A DNA stretch of 57,759 nt from Flavobacteriales bacterium. GTDB taxonomy: Bacteria > Bacteroidota > Bacteroidia > NS11-12g > UBA955. Numbering within the stretch: the stretch's first letter is position 1; each line of letters opens with the position of its first letter. The position numbers and the translations under genes are program-made. The notes beneath the pieces were generated by a model that was not told the origin of the DNA, searched no databases, and was given only the letters and a program-made list of their open reading frames with translations. Location: the NCBI GenBank assembly GCA_947463125.1, contig CANHQZ010000010.1, forward strand, positions 1 to 57,759, in the 5' to 3' direction. This document shows, piece after piece, positions 1-8,564 of this stretch.

Positions 1-339
1 AATGCAATGGTTGTTCCTCAGAAAATGGAGGAGTTATTTGACTGGTATTACAAAAATGTTCATATGCATCCGGTGTTGTTATCGGCAGAGATGCATGAAC
101 GTTTGGTTACCATTCATCCCTTCATTGACGGGAATGGCCGTACATCGCGTTTGCTGATGAATTTGATTTTGTTGCAGCATGGTTATGTTATTGCCAATTT
201 AAAGGGGGATAAAGAACATCGTTTCCGTTACTATGATTGTCTGGAAAATGCCCGAAAGGACAAGAAGGAGTCATTTTTAGAGTTAATTGCAGAAACGGAG
301 TTGCGCTGTATAAAGGAATATGTAAGTTTGCTGGAGTAG
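1..339 (+). CDS. Fic-domain protein, C-terminal fragment (5' end outside window)
   Basis: The reading frame is open from base 1, so the gene begins outside the window and only its last 112 codons are seen. The fragment holds the Fic signature HPFIDGNGRTSRLLMN: the catalytic His and the GNGR anion-hole loop that binds nucleotide phosphates. Fic proteins transfer AMP or a related group to target-protein hydroxyls. The fragment corresponds to the C-terminal part of the Fic fold. Domains that would sit upstream (inhibitory helix, Fic_N) and any downstream HTH are not visible; the protein ends about 55 residues after the motif. The membrane-protein gene follows after 19 nt. Family assignment is firm; target and role (toxin or housekeeping) are unknown. 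Confidence 0.85.
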   Translation, partial: NAMVVPQKMEELFDWYYKNVHMHPVLLSAEMHERLVTIHPFIDGNGRTSRLLMNLILLQHGYVIANLKGDKEHRFRYYDCLENARKDKKESFLELIAETELRCIKEYVSLLE

Positions 340-358
340 TTTTTAAAATTACAGTACA

Positions 359-1849
359 ATGCTTGATGAAACCGAAACCCTAAACACAAGAAAGCTGTAT
401 TGGTTTACGCTGCTGGTTTTTCTTGTGTACAAGGCCGTATGTATATCAGCATTTGGCTTGCAATACACAGACAGTGATCAGACTGTGATGTGGCAGGCAG
501 CCATGGATATGTCCGGCGGTGATTTTCATAATTTATTTTGGTATGGGCAGACTTACAGCAGCAACCTCGAATCTCTACTTGCAGTGCCGCTTCTATGGCT
601 GAAGGTGCCGGTATACCTGGCTCTTCCCATAGTGAGCGGCTTGTTGTCATTATTGCCGATAATACTATTTGCGGACATTGCTGCCAGAAACAACCGCTAT
701 GCGGGAGCTATTCTGGTTTTGCTTTTCTCACTTGCTTTTCCGGTTGAGCACTGGCAAACCAGTATGCTCAGCCGAGGATTTATTCAGGGTATAGCCTGTG
801 TGTCTCTTGGGATTTACATAATTTACCGCACTCGGATGAGTGTGATGTTTTCCGTCGCCGGACTGCTCATTTCCGGTGGTATATGGCAAAATCCCAATGC
901 GGTATTTTTGCTGAGTGCATTGCCCTTGATGTTGCAACGGTTCAGGCCTTTAAACCGAATTACCATTGCATTGAGCGGTTCTGTAGCTGCAACCCTCATG
1001 TGGTTTGCATTGCGTGCCCTGGCGGTAAGACATATGGAGTATGTTGTGCATCCGGAACCGTCGATGGACTGGAGGCCTGAATATTTTATGGCTCACATAG
1101 TGCGATTGAAGGCGCTGCTATCCCATACTGTTTACATGGGAATTTATGGGCTTATTTTCCTTGCTTTATTTGTATTGGTGGTGCCAAAAAATAAGTATTT
1201 ACTTGTTTCAGTTTCTTTCTTGATTGTACTGTTTTTAATAGTCCTGGGATTAAACAAGACAGGAGATTTTTCAGATAACATATTTTTTGGGCCGGGACGC
1301 TTTTTTTTAGCAATACCATATGTTTTGCTGTTTTTTGTTTCGTTTACGGAAAAAGGTATAAAAAAAATAAGCAGCAGGATATTTATAGCCTGGTTTTTTG
1401 GTGTTGCAGGATACATGTTCGTGCGACAGAGTAGTATTCAGTTTATGTGCAGGGAATATGCGCCGGTTTTTGTCGAGAAGATTTCGGAACTTAAGAAAAA
1501 CTGCAGTGAAATAAAGAAGATAGTCAGAGAAAAAGACGCTGCAATCATTTTGACCGGAGATCACTACATGCAGGAAACCGTTACCTGTGGATGTTCCGGT
1601 TTGGAAAAGGATTTTCCGGTTGCCCTGAGGCCTAAATATGAACGGCGAGGTTGGTTGTGGGCCGATTATGATAAACAGATTCCCGGACAAGTTTTATTTA
1701 TGGACAGCCATCTTTCGGAAGATTATACCAGCAGTGTTTTTCCTTCAGAGAAAGTGAACGTGAGGGGAAATGGGTATATGCTTAGGACGGGAAGCCTCAG
1801 TAATAAGGAAATCATACAAAAATTATTTCCTGCCGAACATTTTCACTGA
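359..1849 (+). CDS. Polytopic membrane protein, GT-C glycosyltransferase-like
   Basis: A 496-residue protein with a cytoplasmic N-terminus, a first membrane segment at about residues 13-34 and then an acidic DSD triplet at residues 38-40. Roughly ten hydrophobic segments continue to about residue 358, followed by a soluble C-terminal domain of about 135 residues. An acidic motif in the first external loop is the hallmark of GT-C enzymes, which use polyprenyl-phosphate sugars (ArnT/PMT types). No closer family was recognised, so the specific activity is inference. The 3' end overlaps the convergent serine hydrolase gene by 27 nt. It may belong with the Fic gene upstream only by proximity. Confidence 0.6.
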   Translation: MLDETETLNTRKLYWFTLLVFLVYKAVCISAFGLQYTDSDQTVMWQAAMDMSGGDFHNLFWYGQTYSSNLESLLAVPLLWLKVPVYLALPIVSGLLSLLPIILFADIAARNNRYAGAILVLLFSLAFPVEHWQTSMLSRGFIQGIACVSLGIYIIYRTRMSVMFSVAGLLISGGIWQNPNAVFLLSALPLMLQRFRPLNRITIALSGSVAATLMWFALRALAVRHMEYVVHPEPSMDWRPEYFMAHIVRLKALLSHTVYMGIYGLIFLALFVLVVPKNKYLLVSVSFLIVLFLIVLGLNKTGDFSDNIFFGPGRFFLAIPYVLLFFVSFTEKGIKKISSRIFIAWFFGVAGYMFVRQSSIQFMCREYAPVFVEKISELKKNCSEIKKIVREKDAAIILTGDHYMQETVTCGCSGLEKDFPVALRPKYERRGWLWADYDKQIPGQVLFMDSHLSEDYTSSVFPSEKVNVRGNGYMLRTGSLSNKEIIQKLFPAEHFH

Positions 1850-2974
1850 TTCGTTTACGTAAAGCTGTATGCAATCCGGTGTTGGCATTTCACCACGTTG
1901 CTGGCCGGCGCCGGTGCGCACGATGACTAGGTTTTGTGATGGTACCACGGCAATGTATTGTCCTTGAAAGCCATGCATAAAGAAAAAGGGATTATCCGTT
2001 TTGTTGGCAATCCAGAATGAATGACCGTAATGATCGGCTTTGTAGGGTTTTCTTGCTTCGAGCATAAAAGTGCTGTCAACAATGCCCATTCCATTATGCT
2101 CTATCAGTATGCCCAGTCGGGCGTAATCACGGCTGATGGCATTGAAGCAGCAGTAGCATAATTCGGAGCCCTTTGCTTTATCCAGATGCCAGTAGGCAGG
2201 CTCTTCCATGCCTATTTTTTTCCATAGTTTTTCCGAAGCATAATCAGCGGGTGATTTGCCGGTAGCCTGTCTCAGAGCCATGGAGAGCAATTGGGTGCTG
2301 CCACTTTGATATATGAATTTCTCACCGGGTTTGTCAACCACCGGTGTGCTTCGCATCAGTTCATCCACATCATCGCAGTAGTATGCCTTTGCCATGATGC
2401 TGAATGGGTCTTTGTACTTTTCGGACCATTCTATGCCTGAGGTCATGGTGCTCAGGTGGCGCAGGGTCAAATCTTTGGCATAGGGACCGGAGAGCCACGG
2501 CAAATATGTTATAGCTTTCTCATCCCAGCTTATTATTTTACCTTCCTGTATGGCAATTTGTACGAGCATGGTAACGATGCTTTTAGCCATACTAAAAGAG
2601 TTGGATGCTGTTGTGTCGCTGTGTCCGTTGAAGTAATGTTCTGCAATGATGCTGTCATTTCTCAACACAATAAAAGATCCACTGTTGGTTTTGTTCAGCA
2701 TATCCTTTAATTCGCTTGTCAGCTCTGCTTTATTGTAATATACCGATTTGGGAAGCGGTAAAATTTCTGTGCCTTTTTCAACTTTTCTCAAGTCGAAATC
2801 CTGCTTGTCGTAAAAATTGGCCGAACTTTTCCCTTTCAGGTACGTGAGTCTTATTCCTTTCAACAGGTAGCGGTATGGAGAAACATACAGTATCAAAATG
2901 AGTAATACGATAATTCCCGAAGTGTACAGGATGCCTTTGCCGAGTTTTTTCATAAGTAGTTTCAATCTTACCAT
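1823..2974 (-). CDS. Membrane-anchored serine hydrolase (class C beta-lactamase-like fold)
   Basis: A 383-residue protein with one N-terminal membrane segment (about residues 14-32), followed by a periplasmic beta-lactamase/D-alanyl-D-alanine carboxypeptidase-type domain. The nucleophile motif SxxK is S128-M-A-K131. The second motif, usually Y-x-N, reads Y222-Q-S224. Near the C-terminus HGFQGQ sits where the family has the KTG-like strand (often HxG). The family includes esterases, amidohydrolases and penicillin-binding relatives, so the substrate cannot be named. A start at the internal Met8 is possible. It is convergent with the preceding membrane-protein gene, overlapping its last 27 nt. 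Confidence 0.8.
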   Translation of the reverse strand: MVRLKLLMKKLGKGILYTSGIIVLLILILYVSPYRYLLKGIRLTYLKGKSSANFYDKQDFDLRKVEKGTEILPLPKSVYYNKAELTSELKDMLNKTNSGSFIVLRNDSIIAEHYFNGHSDTTASNSFSMAKSIVTMLVQIAIQEGKIISWDEKAITYLPWLSGPYAKDLTLRHLSTMTSGIEWSEKYKDPFSIMAKAYYCDDVDELMRSTPVVDKPGEKFIYQSGSTQLLSMALRQATGKSPADYASEKLWKKIGMEEPAYWHLDKAKGSELCYCCFNAISRDYARLGILIEHNGMGIVDSTFMLEARKPYKADHYGHSFWIANKTDNPFFFMHGFQGQYIAVVPSQNLVIVRTGAGQQRGEMPTPDCIQLYVNESVKMFGRK

Positions 2975-3055
2975 AAATAAACAAATAAAAAAAATATAGT
3001 TTGGTGCTATTTGTAAATTGCACCCGGCTGAGGTACAAACCCAGGTTTAATGTGG

Positions 3056-3063
3056 TAACTTTG
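3056..3063 (+). promoter_or_regulatory. TAnnTTTG -7 box before the 3078 gene
   Basis: TAACTTTG lies 14 nt before the ATG of the unknown protein gene that is coupled to the GT2 gene. No clear -33 TTTG at 18-22 nt was found. Confidence 0.55.
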
Positions 3064-3077
3064 CCTACACGTAAAGC

Positions 3078-3455
3078 ATGTCTGATCCGCTGGAAAAAGA
3101 GCTAAAAGCGCTGCAAAACGAATTGACCGAATACAGCGGTCAATTGCTTGAAATAACACGGGAACTTCTGAAAGAGCGGGTAACAGAATTTCCGGTTTTT
3201 ATAGCACATCAGACAGATGTGTCGCTGGGTGAAATCATTATCGATTTAAAAGAGTATGAAGTGCCTTACTCAATTAGCGTGAGCACGGTGGAAGAGTTTG
3301 TGGAAGCCGGTTTAATCCAAAAGGAAAAATTGTCGGCTTTCAGGGAAGCTTTTGGCAATCCGGTAAACAATATGTGTGTTTTTTGGGTTCATGGCGATAA
3401 TGCCCGATACATTTTATTTCCTTTTGCAGGCCGTAATACTGATACGGACTCATGA
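3078..3455 (+). CDS. Unknown small protein, coupled to GT2 glycosyltransferase
   Basis: A 125-residue soluble protein with no signal peptide or membrane segment. The first 30 or so residues are charged and helix-prone, a likely coiled coil, followed by a compact mixed alpha/beta region ending in FWVHGDNARYILFPF. I do not recognise the family. The stop codon overlaps the start of the GT2 gene (ATGA), so the two are probably translated together. A role supporting the glycosyltransferase is inference from that coupling alone. Confidence 0.7.
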   Translation: MSDPLEKELKALQNELTEYSGQLLEITRELLKERVTEFPVFIAHQTDVSLGEIIIDLKEYEVPYSISVSTVEEFVEAGLIQKEKLSAFREAFGNPVNNMCVFWVHGDNARYILFPFAGRNTDTDS

Positions 3456-4477
3456 AAATTACCATTGATATTGTTATTCTGAATTACAATACCTGTGGGT
3501 TGTTACAGAATATACTGCCCAAGGTTATTGAAAACAGCAAGGGTGATACTGTGAATATAGTTGTGGCAGATAACCACAGCAGCGATGGCAGTGCAGATTT
3601 TATTCAGGAGAATTACCCTGACATTGAATTGATTCGGATTCCTGAAAATATGGGCTATGCCGGAGGGTATAACTATTGTTTAAAAAACAGAACGGCAGAT
3701 TACCTTGTGTTGCTGAACAGCGATGCTGAGCCGGCACCCGGATGGCTGGAGGCCTTAACGGCATTGGCTGAAAAGCATCCCAAAATGGGGGCTGCCCAAC
3801 CTAATATTATAGATTTCAACAACCGCAATAAATTTGAATATGCCGGCGCGGCAGGTGGATTTATGGATAAATATGGTTATCCATTTTGCCGCGGCAGGAT
3901 ATTTGGCAATGTTGAGGTAAATAACGGGCAGTACGAAGCAGAAATGCGCCTGTTCTGGGCAACCGGAGCAGCATTATTTATCAAAAGGGAGGCCTGGGAA
4001 AAAGCAGGCGGTTTGGATGAAGCCTTTTTTGCCCACATGGAAGAAATTGATTTGTGCTGGCGGTTGCAGAATATGGGTTATGAAATATGGTCTTGTCCCG
4101 CAAGTAAAGTTTACCACATAGGCGGCGCCACATTGAGCAACCAGAGTCCCAGAAAAACGTATCTGAATTTTCGCAATAACCTGCTGATGCTGTATAAAAA
4201 TTTGCATCCGCAGGAGCGGGAATCTGTAATTTTTAAGAGGAAACTGCTGGATGGCCTCGCAGCTTGTTTTTTTATTTTGCAGGGCAAGGTTTCGCACATT
4301 CCCCAGATTGTGAGAGCACACCGTGATTTTGAAAAAATGAAGTCAGCGCTTGCCGCAGGGAAGAACAATAAAAAGTTGATTTCCCTATGTGGCGTCTTGT
4401 TTACAGGGCTTGTGTTTTCTTATTTTGTAAAAGGGAAAAAGACCTGGAACAAGCTGAGTTCTGATTTGACAAATTGA
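3452..4477 (+). CDS. Family 2 glycosyltransferase (rhamnosyltransferase-like)
   Basis: A 341-residue GT-A enzyme. The N-terminus shows DIVILNYNT (residues 6-14), DNHSSDGS (40-47) for the nucleotide, and the DxD-type metal site NSDAEP (89-94). The acceptor region carries GLDEAFFAHMEEIDLCWR, typical of WbbL/RfbF-like dTDP-rhamnose transferases. A hydrophobic stretch near residues 311-330 may hold the C-terminus at the membrane. The enzyme likely adds a sugar to a lipid-linked surface glycan. Donor and acceptor are not determined. It starts inside the stop of the preceding gene and ends 9 nt before the convergent xerD. Confidence 0.88.
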   Translation: MKITIDIVILNYNTCGLLQNILPKVIENSKGDTVNIVVADNHSSDGSADFIQENYPDIELIRIPENMGYAGGYNYCLKNRTADYLVLLNSDAEPAPGWLEALTALAEKHPKMGAAQPNIIDFNNRNKFEYAGAAGGFMDKYGYPFCRGRIFGNVEVNNGQYEAEMRLFWATGAALFIKREAWEKAGGLDEAFFAHMEEIDLCWRLQNMGYEIWSCPASKVYHIGGATLSNQSPRKTYLNFRNNLLMLYKNLHPQERESVIFKRKLLDGLAACFFILQGKVSHIPQIVRAHRDFEKMKSALAAGKNNKKLISLCGVLFTGLVFSYFVKGKKTWNKLSSDLTN

Positions 4478-4486
4478 GCAGTTATA

Positions 4487-5395
4487 TTACTGACTTCGCG
4501 GGTGAAATTTATGAATGGTATCTGCCAAATAGCTTCTGTCTAAATGGGTGTAGATTTCGGTTGTGGTGATGCTTTCGTGCCCCAACATTTCCTGGACGGC
4601 CCTTAAATCGGCCCCGGCCTCTACCAGGTGGGTAGCAAAGGAGTGGCGGAAGGTGTGCGGACTTATATTTTTTGAAATTCCGGTTTTGCCTGCCAGCGAT
4701 TTAATGAGCAGAAAAACGGATTGTCTGCTGAGTTTGCTGCCGCGGCGGTTTAGAAAAACGATGTCTCTGCTGCCGGGTTGAATATTCATATGTCGCCTGA
4801 TGGTATCGCGGTACAGGTTGATATGCTTGAGCGCGCGACCGCCAATGGGAACCAGCCTTTCTTTATTGCCTTTTCCAATGACACGCAGGTAGGAATCTTC
4901 GGCGAAGATATCGGTGGTTTTTAGTCCCACGAGTTCACTCACGCGGAGGCCACAGCTGTAGAGGGTTTCGAGCATGGCTACATCGCGTTCGCCTTCGGGT
5001 TTGCTGCGGTCAATGGCGCCAATCATGCCATCAATTTCCTGCGGACTGAGTACCACGGGCAGTTTACGGCCGGTTTTGGGTGGTTCGAGAAAATCGGCCG
5101 GGCTTTCAGGAATTTCATTTTGCAAAACAAGAAAACGGTAAAATCCACGAATCCCGCTAAGGATGCGGGCCTGGGATGTCGCGCTGAAGCCGATTTCGGC
5201 AAGCCAGGCAGAGAAAGCCATCAGATCCTGCAGGTTGAATGTTTCCGGATTGCGGTTCATGCCCCGTAGTTCGCTCCACTTGCGCAGGGCTTCCACATCG
5301 TGCATATAGGCTGCTATACTGGGCTCTGCCAGCGATTTTTCAAGCAGCAGGTATTGGCGAAATTGTTTAAAATGGCTGACCCAGTGACTGCTCAT
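4487..5395 (-). CDS. xerD: Site-specific tyrosine recombinase XerD
   Basis: XerC/D recombinases resolve chromosome dimers at dif together with FtsK. The product is 302 residues, the usual length, with an N-terminal SAM-like core-binding domain (about 8-93) and the catalytic domain after it. The full catalytic set is visible: R151, K175, H247, R250, H273 and Y282 (HTFRHSFATHL, LGHESITTTEIYTH). The start at 5395 was chosen because its ATG overlaps the TGA of the upstream lipoprotein gene (ATGA) and gives the family length; an upstream extension of 20 residues is not family-like. XerC versus XerD is not certain from sequence alone, but motif spacing favours the XerD type. Confidence 0.9.
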   Translation of the reverse strand: MSSHWVSHFKQFRQYLLLEKSLAEPSIAAYMHDVEALRKWSELRGMNRNPETFNLQDLMAFSAWLAEIGFSATSQARILSGIRGFYRFLVLQNEIPESPADFLEPPKTGRKLPVVLSPQEIDGMIGAIDRSKPEGERDVAMLETLYSCGLRVSELVGLKTTDIFAEDSYLRVIGKGNKERLVPIGGRALKHINLYRDTIRRHMNIQPGSRDIVFLNRRGSKLSRQSVFLLIKSLAGKTGISKNISPHTFRHSFATHLVEAGADLRAVQEMLGHESITTTEIYTHLDRSYLADTIHKFHPRSQ

Positions 5396-6264
5396 GGTTT
5401 GAGTTTCACCTCGGCAGACTGCAAAATTTCCTTGGTGGAAGCATCCACAATCCAAACCATAGCGTTCAGGTTGTCGGGTTTCCAGTTGTAGCGGGGATTG
5501 ATAAAATAATGCTTTTCAAAAACTTTTCCTGCAGAAGGGATCTCTTTGAGTGTGTCGCCAGTAACGGGCGTCAGCAGTTTGCGCAGCACGTGGGAAAATT
5601 TGTATTTGTAAGCATATCCGCCCGATGAATCTTTGTGGGCCTGTTTGCCTACAATGTTGTCCTCAGTTATGCCGATATAAAGCAGGTTTTTTGTGCCTGC
5701 CGGCAGGTTTTGGTGGTATTTAACTTTTATCTCCAATCGGCCTTTATTATCGGCAGTTAGCCACTTTGAGAGCAGTTCGATATTGGCAGGGGATGTTTGC
5801 GACAGCCTAGAGGTAACGATGCCGGCCCAGGTTGAGGGAGCAATGAAGGGGCTTCCGCCTGATTTAATCTGGTCAATGATTCCGGTGGGCAGCCCTACAA
5901 TGCTACCCAGGTTGGTTACCAGTCCTTCTGCATCATCGTTTGCCAGAGTGTCATATCCCGCTTTGGGGTTGGTTAGGGGATGGTTTGGGAAAATAAACGG
6001 ATATACAGCAAGTATGTTAACCCTGCCGGGATTGCTGCTTTGGATATTTTTCGCAAGAACGGCAGCATCGGGGCAGTTACTGCACCCCACACCTGTGATG
6101 TCCATCAATAGAATGGCTTTTGGATCCGGAGCAGGGGCTATTCCGGAATATACTGTATCCAGCAAAGGTTTTTCCGGATCTGTGAAACGCACGGGTGGTG
6201 GTTCTTCGTCGCAGGAAACCCAAATGAGGGAGGTTAAAACAGGTATTAAAAGCAGTTTATTCAT
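5392..6264 (-). CDS. Omp28-like lipoprotein with CxxC motif
   Basis: A 290-residue lipoprotein. The signal peptide ends in the lipobox VSC with Cys18 as acylation site, followed by an acidic stretch DEEPPP. A thioredoxin-like segment starts with ILLMDITGVGCSNCPDA (C61, C64), typical of Omp28-related proteins of Bacteroidota. The second half looks like a beta-sandwich. Location is inferred to be the outer membrane or periplasm. The biochemical role of the family is not established. The gene overlaps xerD by 4 nt and is divergent from the glutathione peroxidase gene. Confidence 0.8.
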   Translation of the reverse strand: MNKLLLIPVLTSLIWVSCDEEPPPVRFTDPEKPLLDTVYSGIAPAPDPKAILLMDITGVGCSNCPDAAVLAKNIQSSNPGRVNILAVYPFIFPNHPLTNPKAGYDTLANDDAEGLVTNLGSIVGLPTGIIDQIKSGGSPFIAPSTWAGIVTSRLSQTSPANIELLSKWLTADNKGRLEIKVKYHQNLPAGTKNLLYIGITEDNIVGKQAHKDSSGGYAYKYKFSHVLRKLLTPVTGDTLKEIPSAGKVFEKHYFINPRYNWKPDNLNAMVWIVDASTKEILQSAEVKLKP

Positions 6265-6273
6265 GCGTAGCCA

Positions 6274-6281
6274 CGAAGTTA
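6274..6281 (-). promoter_or_regulatory. TAnnTTCG variant -7 box before the Omp28-like gene
   Basis: On the minus strand TAACTTCG lies 9 nt before the ATG at 6264. A TTG is found 21 nt further upstream (6303-6305). It would drive the Omp28-like/xerD pair. Confidence 0.45.
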
Positions 6282-6313
6282 AGCAAAGTGCACCTGCCTA
6301 AACAATACAGGCG

Positions 6314-6321
6314 TATTTTTG
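6314..6321 (+). promoter_or_regulatory. TAnnTTTG -7 box before glutathione peroxidase
   Basis: TATTTTTG lies 10 nt before the ATG at 6332. This placement supports 6332 over an upstream TTG at 6326. Confidence 0.55.
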
Positions 6322-6331
6322 TTACTTGTTT

Positions 6332-6922
6332 ATGATAAAAAAAGCTTTTCGTTTTTTCCTTTTCGGTGGATTGATATTCGCTGTTCAGGGTTGTTTTTTT
6401 GCCAAAACCAAAACGGTAGATCAAAACATGATAAAGCCCGCCCCCATATCTTTTTATACCCTGAAACTGAAATCTCTGGATGGAAAAGAAGAATGGTCAA
6501 TGGAATCCTTCAAAGGGAAGAAGGTTCTCATTGTAAATACTGCCAGTGAATGTGGATATACACCGCAGTATGAGGGATTGCAGAAGCTGCATGAAAAGTA
6601 TGGTGACAAGCTTGTAATCATTGGCTGTCCATGCAACCAGTTTGGGGGGCAGGAACCCGGCGATGCCGGTAAAATAGGCGCGTTTTGCAAGAAAAATTAC
6701 GGTGTTACATTCCGCATCAGCGAAAAGCTTGATGTTCGCGGTAGTGAGCAGCATGCGCTGTACAAATGGCTTTGCAATAAGTCTCAGAATGGTGCTTTGG
6801 ACGCATCGGTGACCTGGAATTTCAACAAATTTTTGGTGGATGAAGCCGGTAATCTTGTGGCGTATTATCCAAGCAGGGTGAATCCTGATGATGCGGAACT
6901 AATTGCTGCCATAGAAAAATAA
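6332..6922 (+). CDS. Lipoprotein glutathione peroxidase
   Basis: A 196-residue thiol peroxidase of the GPx family, reducing hydroperoxides. It shows the cysteine form of the active site: NTASECGYT (Cys74), PCNQFGGQEPG (about 100-110) and the WNFNKFLVD signature with Trp and Asn. The N-terminus is a lipoprotein signal with lipobox VQG-C21, so the enzyme is probably membrane-anchored facing the periplasm. Most bacterial GPx (BtuE-like) are about 160 residues without a signal; the extra length is the signal and linker. The electron donor is probably thioredoxin rather than glutathione, as is usual for Cys-type enzymes. Confidence 0.9.
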   Translation: MIKKAFRFFLFGGLIFAVQGCFFAKTKTVDQNMIKPAPISFYTLKLKSLDGKEEWSMESFKGKKVLIVNTASECGYTPQYEGLQKLHEKYGDKLVIIGCPCNQFGGQEPGDAGKIGAFCKKNYGVTFRISEKLDVRGSEQHALYKWLCNKSQNGALDASVTWNFNKFLVDEAGNLVAYYPSRVNPDDAELIAAIEK

Positions 6923-6946
6923 CAAGGCAATTCGCCACTTACATCG

Positions 6947-6954
6947 TATTTTCG
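6947..6954 (+). promoter_or_regulatory. TAnnTTCG variant -7 box before sucD
   Basis: TATTTTCG lies 16 nt before the sucD ATG. Confidence 0.4.
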
Positions 6955-6970
6955 CGGAACTTTTCGCAGC

Positions 6971-7837
6971 ATGAGTATACTGGTTAATAAACATTCCCGT
7001 GTAATAGTACAGGGTTTTACCGGAAACGAAGGAACGTTTCACGCAACACAAATGATTGAGTACGGCACCCAGCTTGTGGGTGGAGTTACTCCCGGGAAAG
7101 GTGGCAGCACCCATCTCGACAGGCCCGTATTCAATACCGTTGAACAAGCGGTGAAAGATGCCGGAGCCGATGTGAGTATCATTTTCGTTCCACCGGCATT
7201 TGCCGCAGATGCAATCATGGAAGCCGCCGATGCTGGCATTAAAGTGATTGTAGCTATTACGGAGGGAATTCCCACCCGCGACATGGTGAAGGTTAAGCGC
7301 TATCTGGAAGGCAAAAAAGCCACCCTGATTGGTCCTAACTGTCCCGGTATCATTACCCCCGAGGAAGCCAAAATTGGAATTATGCCCGGTTTTATCTTTA
7401 AGAAAGGCAATATTGGTGTGGTTTCAAAGAGTGGTACACTTACATACGAGGCTGTTGATCAGCTCACCAAGCTGGGTTTAGGGCAAAGCACCGCCATCGG
7501 TATTGGTGGTGATCCTATTATTGGCACCACTACCAAAGAAGCGGTGGAGTTATTTATGAACGACCCTGAGACTGCCGGAATTGTTATGATTGGTGAAATT
7601 GGCGGTGGTATGGAGGCTGAGGCAGCCCGCTGGATTAAGGAAAATGGAACCAAGCCTGTGGTTGGGTTTATTGCAGGACAAACAGCGCCTCCCGGTCGCA
7701 GAATGGGTCACGCCGGAGCTATTGTAGGTGGTAAAGATGACACTGCAGCCGCTAAAATGGCTATCATGGCAGAATGTGGTATCCATGTGGTTGCCAGTCC
7801 TGCTGAGATTGGTCAGCGCATGAAAGAGGTTATTTAA
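6971..7837 (+). CDS. sucD: Succinyl-CoA synthetase alpha subunit
   Basis: This TCA-cycle enzyme makes succinyl-CoA or its reverse, coupled to nucleoside triphosphate; the alpha subunit carries CoA and the phosphorylated histidine. The 288 residues match the family length. The CoA-binding Rossmann domain starts with [12 protein letters not shown] (13-24); the catalytic histidine is H247 in [11 protein letters not shown]. The usual partner sucC (beta subunit) is not adjacent, so the operon is split here. A strong symmetric terminator follows the stop. Confidence 0.96.
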   Translation: MSILVNKHSRVIVQGFTGNEGTFHATQMIEYGTQLVGGVTPGKGGSTHLDRPVFNTVEQAVKDAGADVSIIFVPPAFAADAIMEAADAGIKVIVAITEGIPTRDMVKVKRYLEGKKATLIGPNCPGIITPEEAKIGIMPGFIFKKGNIGVVSKSGTLTYEAVDQLTKLGLGQSTAIGIGGDPIIGTTTKEAVELFMNDPETAGIVMIGEIGGGMEAEAARWIKENGTKPVVGFIAGQTAPPGRRMGHAGAIVGGKDDTAAAKMAIMAECGIHVVASPAEIGQRMKEVI

Positions 7838-7849
7838 ATTTACATCATT

Positions 7850-7894
7850 GATAAAAAAGAAAAGGCTGCATTATGCAGCCTTTTCTTTTTTATC
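7850..7894. terminator. Bidirectional intrinsic terminator between sucD and lolA
   Basis: A perfect inverted repeat with 21-nt arms (7850-7870 and 7874-7894) and a 3-nt loop. The GC core is ggctgca/tgcagcc, flanked by A-rich and T-rich tracts on both sides, so it can stop transcription of the convergent sucD and lolA genes. Confidence 0.93.
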
Positions 7895-7903
7895 AGTGTA
7901 GAA

Positions 7904-8548
7904 TTACTTTTTGGTCAGATCCACTTCTGCTACACCCGGGTGTGATGCGGGATTCCATTCAAAGAAATTGTCTGCCAGTGAAGTGTTTGGGGTGAATTGC
8001 CCTATGGAGTAAATAATTTCTGTTCCATTTTTATAGTGCTGAATCATCCGTTGTATTTTATTGTTGGATTTGTCAATTTCCAGTTTGATATAGCTGTAAT
8101 TCACTTTCTTTTTAGAAACCATTTTGATAACTTCATAGGTCTTGCCATCCTTTACCGTCGGGCCTTCATATGCGTTTTTAAAGTCTCGGTTATAAATGGT
8201 GAATATTTCATTTGGGGTGATGGCATTGTCTTTAACCTTATAATTTTCTTTGGTTACCTCATTGTCTTCTTTGTTAAAAGTCCATATAAATTTACCATTG
8301 CAGAAAATCTCCTGGCCGGCGTAATCCAATTTATATTTGGTGCCTTTTATCCAAACGGTTCCATTGCTGCTGGTGCTTTTATTCTGGTTGGTTGTGGTTG
8401 TGATGGTAAAAGTGCTTTTAATGCCGGAATAGCTTTTATACAGCTTGCTCACTTTGTTTAGGATTGCTGTGGCTTTAGGATCGCTTTGTGCATGCAAGGC
8501 GGTAAGCAAAAACAGGGAGAAGCCAATAAGGAAAGTACGTTTATTCAT
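7904..8548 (-). CDS. lolA: LolA-like outer-membrane lipoprotein carrier
   Basis: A 214-residue periplasmic protein with a cleavable signal peptide (cut near LHA-Q at about residue 20). The mature part matches LolA: early helix ATAILNKVSKLYKS, then alternating beta strands with GTVWIKGTKYKLDY and FIWTFNKEDNEVT. LolA ferries lipoproteins from the inner to the outer membrane, fitting the many lipoproteins in this window. The gene follows ftsK with a gap of only 16 nt, which contains its own promoter box. Bacteroidota often place a LolA-family gene after ftsK. Confidence 0.85.
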   Translation of the reverse strand: MNKRTFLIGFSLFLLTALHAQSDPKATAILNKVSKLYKSYSGIKSTFTITTTTNQNKSTSSNGTVWIKGTKYKLDYAGQEIFCNGKFIWTFNKEDNEVTKENYKVKDNAITPNEIFTIYNRDFKNAYEGPTVKDGKTYEVIKMVSKKKVNYSYIKLEIDKSNNKIQRMIQHYKNGTEIIYSIGQFTPNTSLADNFFEWNPASHPGVAEVDLTKK

Positions 8549-8556
8549 AAAAGATG

Positions 8557-8564
8557 CAAATCTA
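8557..8564 (-). promoter_or_regulatory. TAnnTTTG -7 box before lolA
   Basis: On the minus strand TAGATTTG lies 8 nt before the lolA ATG and abuts the ftsK stop codon, so lolA may be transcribed independently of ftsK. Confidence 0.5.

Noticed and set aside
5693-6301. Open frame antisense to the Omp28-like gene (202 codons)
   Set aside because: No homology seen and no promoter box; the opposite strand has a clear lipoprotein.
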